64,000 nt of DNA. Origin: Acanthochlamys bracteata (taxonomy: Eukaryota; Streptophyta; Magnoliopsida; Pandanales; Velloziaceae). Positions 59,880 to 64,000 of this stretch are shown piece after piece; the stretch's first letter is position 1, and each line of letters opens with the position of its first letter. The stretch is from NCBI GenBank assembly GCA_019914995.1, contig CM034136.1, forward strand, positions 2,123,270-2,187,269, read 5' to 3'. Position numbers and translations under genes: made by a program. A model generated the notes under the pieces. The model was given only the letters and a program-made list of their open reading frames with translations. It was not told the DNA's origin and did not search any database.

Positions 59880-61660
59880 TCTAGCACTGGAAGTAATAGT
59901 AGAGAAATAAAAGTAACCATGTTTAGTGATAATTTTTTCTAGTCTTCAAGCTGCAAAAGAATTGTATAAAAATTATGAAAAGATAACTGGATTTAGTGCT
60001 GCTACTTGAAGTATGCAAAAAAGAAATTCAAATTCAGATAAAGTGACTACTTGTGAAATGGCTTGTGAATGTTTTAGAATTTTTTGAGACCAAGAAAAAA
60101 CAAAAAATAGTTGAGGGGTTCGATAGAGAAGTTAAAAAGAAAAAAGAAATATAAATACAGTAAAGTGTGGATATCTGATAAGAATGAAGTTGATAAAACA
60201 ATCTACCGGATTGTGGAAGGTAAAATTTTGATGAGTATAATCACAACTTATTAGTCCGGCAAAAATAATTAGCATGTCTACCGGTAAGAATATGTCTGTT
60301 GAAGCTAATATGTTCGTTGATTCATTTCGTGATGAGTGCATATCTGTGAACAAAGTTATAAATATACTTGATGGACCACAAGCATGGGTATGATAATAAT
60401 GATTGTCGGAATCATTTGGGATCTACGAAAGAGTACAAAAAGTCTATTAATGGAAATACTACCGCAGTACTTGATTTTTTTAAAAATAAGAGTACAGAAA
60501 ATTCTAATTTTTTTTATGTCATACATTGATAGCGAAGTAAGGACAATAAATTTTTCCTTGGTAGATGGTTGATCACGTATGCAGTTGCAATATTTCGTTG
60601 ATGTGATACTTTTTGACACCACATATCATAAGAATGTATATGAGATGTCATCTATACTATTTACTTGAGTTAACCACCATATGCAATCAATTTAGTTTGC
60701 TTTTGTATTACTTTTAGATGAGACAAAAAGATCTTTTCAGTAGATTTTTGAAACATGACTTGCAGTTATGTGTGGGCTTTCTTCATCTTCTATGATCACA
60801 GATAAAGACAAAATTATAACTCCATCTATTAAGAATGTTTTCCAAACACATAACATAATTTTGCTAGCAGCACATTATGAAGAAATTTCCTAAAAAGCCT
60901 CTACACATTTATTTCAAAAGGTCACGATTCAAAAAAATATCAGAGTATGTATTCGAAAAACTTTTACTTTTAGAGCTTTTGAAATGAAGTGGGAGGAATT
61001 GATATTTATATATAACTTGTAGGATAATAAATGGCTTCAAGAGATGTATGATATTCGAAAAAGTTGGGTTATTACTTGGGACACTTTCTATGTAGACACT
61101 AATACTACAAGTTGTTTCGAATGTATAAATTCTATTTACATTAATTTTTTCGTTCAAGTACAACTCCTCGGGAGTTTATTTTGAAGAATGATAAGTGTTT
61201 AATTAAAATTATTGAAACAGAAAATAAAGAAGATTACGTTAGTGAGCACTCCACTCATATTGTTGATAGTCATAACTTTCTTTTGAAGAGTGTAGCAAAG
61301 ATGTACATAAAAAATGTGTTCGATATATTTTTTAAAAAAATTGAGAAAGCTTAGACCGTACATTTTTTATATGACAATGAAAAGGATGGTAGGAGATACA
61401 CAACTTATATTTATAGGTCTAGAGTGCTTGGTGATCCGCATGAATGGAAGGTGAGATTTAACTATGTGACAAAAGAAGCTAACTGTGATTGCAAATATTT
61501 TAAATTTGTTGTAATTCCTTGTGGACACATTGTAAAGGTTTTTCAGTCACGTGATATAAAACTATATGATCACTTTATTCTGAGAGATGGATGAAAGTGG
61601 GTAATAAATATAGAGTAGAGTATGATGGTAGAACAGTGTAAGGTTACGAGAATTCTGAGT
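59880..61660 (+). pseudogene. FAR1-related sequence / MULE-derived transposase pseudogene
   Basis: Plus-strand blocks occur in the order of FRS proteins. The FAR1 DNA-binding region has SLQAAKELYKNYEKITGFSA (about 59945-60005) and ISMSTGKNMSVEANMF further on. A linker reads YDNNDCRNHLGSTKEYKK. The MULE transposase domain starts near 60.59 kb (QYFVDVILFDTTYHKN, then VNHHMQSI, then SSMITDKDKIITPSIKN). The C-terminal SWIM zinc finger is at about 61480-61545 (CDCKYFKFVVIPCGHIVKVF, with C-x-C and C-x-H intact). FRS proteins are transcription factors domesticated from Mutator-like transposases; Arabidopsis FAR1 and FHY3 act in phytochrome A signalling. Many in-frame stops (for example TGA near 60007) and frameshifts make this copy dead. 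No terminal inverted repeats were seen, so I cannot tell a dead gene from a dead transposon. Confidence 0.8.
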
Positions 61661-62739
61661 TAGAACTAATCAACTTCTTATGATTTTCAGTCAATTATGT
61701 TATTAAGCTGGTGAAACATATGAAAATTTTCAATTTATTTTGTAAAATTTACAATAATACTGAAGATCAATAAAGTAAGGAAGATTAATAAGACATCTCA
61801 AATTCATTCATACACTAGCAATGAGAGTTCACAAGTTTTGATTAATGTATCTCAAATTCTACTTCTAAATTTCAATATCTCATAATCTAAGGGACGAGAA
61901 AAAGAAAAAATGTACTTTCTAGTTGGTAACAAAATAAAATGTGGTTTAGAAAAAACGTTGTAAGAGCTAAGGCGAAGTATGGAGGAAATATGCTTGTTAT
62001 AATAATGTTGGTATTAAATAAGACAAACGAAATTATTTTGAAAATCCAAATAGAAAGAAAAAAATATGTAAGTATAATCGTTTACTTAGTTTTGAGTTCT
62101 AATATTCTAACTATTTCTTAGAATTTTATTTAGTATTGACATTTATCAAATTTTTTTATTTTCATAATTATTGATGGAGATATTAATGAAGACAAAGATA
62201 AAAATGATAATTATGAATATAGAAATACAAATGAAGGCTAGGACAGTGATGTTGAAGACTCAATAGTGGTTCCTTCTCACTAATGAGAAAGTGTTTTTGG
62301 ATATGAATATAATTTGAGTTGAAGCATTATACATATTTTGTATAGTCTAAATTAAAATTTTAATTATAATATTTCGCATGGGTTAGCTAACATGTAATGT
62401 TTTAACTTGAATTTCGACTTTACATCGCCTATTTTCTAGTTTGGGCGAGACCATGTTTAATATCTGTTCGACCTTCTACAGTTTTTCTTAAAATTTTTTG
62501 ACTTATTATGGACCCATTGCTATCTTTTATTTGTGTCTTACACGTTGTTGGTATGTTATATTTTACTTGGTTAAAAGTTTTCTCCGAATTTGAAAATTCT
62601 CACTAGATTGGACTGTATTTTGACTAATGACTTCATATATTCTCTTTTGACCAAATGTAGAAATTAACAATTTTTCTGTTTTGGCCCTCTTTTCTTCTGT
62701 ATTTTGTTTCTATGGTTTTTCTCCATAAGGATATTCTTA
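61661..62739. other. AT-rich stretch downstream of the FRS pseudogene
   Basis: No supported gene. Acidic codon-like runs around 62170-62260 may be the former C-terminal tail of the FRS protein, but frames are broken. Confidence 0.35.
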
Positions 62740-63330
62740 CTCTATGACTGTACAGGATTACACTCTTAAAGGAGAAGAATAATAAAAGAGTGTAATGCTA
62801 TCTCTTCAGGATTACACCCTCAGTAGGGTTATCCCTTTACAGGAAGGAGAAGAAGGAGAGCTTCAAGAGTGTAATGCTGAAGTGTGTGTGAATGTTTTGT
62901 AGAATGTAATTTGAAAGTGTAATGTATAGTGTTGTGAATAAAATGTGAAAGTGTTGATTAAAATCTTAATGTAACGAATTTCTTTTATGAATGGAAGGTA
63001 AAGCTTGAAAGTTTAAACTACACTATTGCTAGTGAAATGTGAAAGTATTGTAAAATTTTTGTGTAATGAATTTTTTGTCATCAATGGAATATGAATTGCT
63101 TTGATAGTGAATTGAATGTATTGAATAGTGAAATGTGATGTGAATGTCCAAATAGAAAGTGAATGGAATGGAATGTGAATGGAAGTATTAGTGAATGAAC
63201 TCTTGCAAGTGAAGACAAAGGTTGATGTGAATTCTTGCAATTACTCTTGTGAAATCTTATCGTGAATGAACTCTTACTGGATTGTTGTAAATGATGGTAA
63301 AAGATGTGCAAGTAAGCTATTTAGACTGAG
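62740..63330. repeat. Strand-asymmetric GTGAATG/GAAAGTG-rich repeat tract
   Basis: 62755-62880 repeats GATTACACTCTT/AAGAGTGTAATGCT and related words in both orientations. 62880-63300 is strikingly poor in C on the plus strand and built of irregular GAATG, GTGAATG and GTGAAA units, a degenerate minisatellite-like tract. The minus-strand frames across it (Ser/His/Phe-rich) are by-products of this composition. Confidence 0.5.
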
Positions 63331-64000
63331 TACATAGCCATTGTTTATGTAAATAAAAAAAATGCTATTGTGGGTATTTTGTCATTTTTAGATAAGTGTT
63401 TCTAGCGAGAAAGGGGCTACGTAGTTGTCCTATATGCAGAAGAGCTTATTCTCTCTATTTTTAATCCACACTCTTCTCTTCTTCATTATTTTTCCATATT
63501 TCTTTATTCTTTGCCAATCGATTTGTCTTCTATTTTCTTCATTTCTTCATGGAGCAGGAGTTCACAATTATCTTTTTCAAGGTATAAGGTTCATATTAAA
63601 CACTTCTTTTTATTCACTGATGAAGGGAGATTATTATTTTTTCTTAGAATTTATAGATTTTCAGACTGCTACTTTGTCGCTTTCAACTCCATATATAGAA
63701 ATGACTTTTGAGACCTTCGAAACTGTGAAATAATTTTATATCAACTATAGAAAAGCGTCAGAATTTAGCGTCGTTATTCGGACTACTCAGATAAGAAAAT
63801 TTTAATTTAGAGAAGGTGAGTATTTATTAAATGACATGTGATCATTTTAAAAATCATAAAGATCATCGATCCCAAATGATAGACAATGGATCCAAAAAAG
63901 AATTAAAGAGAAAGAGAAGAAGAGATAGTAAAAGGTGAGTTATGGGCAACATAAGGATGAAAAAATAAGGTAGTGAATTGTGAAAAGTTGTGAGTTTTGA
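63331..64000. other. AT-rich stretch to the window end
   Basis: No supported gene. The 102-codon plus-strand frame at 63425-63733 is Phe/Leu/Ser-rich from a pyrimidine-rich tract and shows no recognisable domain. Confidence 0.35.

Noticed and set aside
63013-63311. Overlapping minus-strand Ser/His/Phe-rich frames
   Set aside because: They are by-products of the C-poor GAATG-rich tract. Two frames are open together.
1-64000. CRISPR arrays, bacterial operons, integrases or riboswitches
   Set aside because: None seen. Gene structure and repeats are those of a plant nuclear genome.

Overview
This window is nuclear DNA from a flowering plant, most likely a eudicot. It is AT-rich, its genes have short introns with GT/AG borders, and it carries plant-specific families: a phi-class glutathione S-transferase, a desiccation-related ferritin-like protein, an F-box/FBD/LRR protein, an AP2/ERF factor and a FAR1-related transposase. 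The species cannot be named from the sequence. Most of the window is old, nested transposable-element debris. I could reconstruct only three genes that look intact.

Intact genes: (1) a PCC13-62-like desiccation-related secreted protein on the minus strand at 22513-24374 (3 exons); (2) a phi-class GST on the minus strand at 35280-36821 (3 exons, 218 aa); (3) 60S ribosomal protein eL30 on the plus strand at 51011-52618 (5 exons, 112 aa), with a TATA box and a telo-box upstream. For all three the exon lengths sum to a whole number of codons and every junction restores the family sequence. Broken genes: an ERF gene that has lost the first half of its AP2 domain (1-480, minus), a frameshifted F-box/FBD/LRR gene (32.0-34.26 kb, plus), and a FAR1-related/MULE transposase gene full of stops (59.88-61.66 kb, plus). 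A possible unidentified minus-strand transcription unit lies at 45.1-48.4 kb.

Region by region: 0-4 kb holds the ERF remnant and a Mutator-like MITE. 4.2-9.3 kb is a decayed Ty1/copia element (minus strand) interrupted by a MITE and by a 1.2-kb repeat. 10-12 kb is a SIRE-like LTR remnant. 12.35 kb has a CACTA terminus. 13.5 and 16.4 kb hold two more Mutator-like MITEs. 18.6-20 kb holds hAT-like repeat material. 22.5-24.4 kb is the desiccation gene, with a Tourist-like MITE in its first intron. 26.8-27.2 kb is a long foldback MITE. 29.3-31.95 kb holds copia fragments. 32-34.3 kb is the FBD pseudogene with a complete TRIM retrotransposon in an intron. 35.3-36.8 kb is the GST. 38-39.5 kb has two Tourist-like MITEs. 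41.2-44.4 kb is a SIRE-type LTR plus gag. 49-50.2 kb holds MITEs. 51-52.6 kb is eL30. 52.9-56.7 kb is a Ty3/gypsy element with two LTRs, gag and protease but no recognisable reverse transcriptase or integrase, and a Mutator-like MITE sits inside its protease. 58.3 kb is another Tourist-like MITE. 59.9-61.7 kb is the FRS/MULE pseudogene.

I found no convincing evidence of a new biological system. The best leads are structural: a four-copy Mutator-like MITE family with 9-10-bp target duplications, an intact TRIM whose internal region carries a duplicated tRNA-like unit, a ~425-bp foldback that could be a small-RNA source, and unidentified reading frames at 45-48 kb. No database or folding program was used. 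Family assignments come from reading translated motifs by eye.
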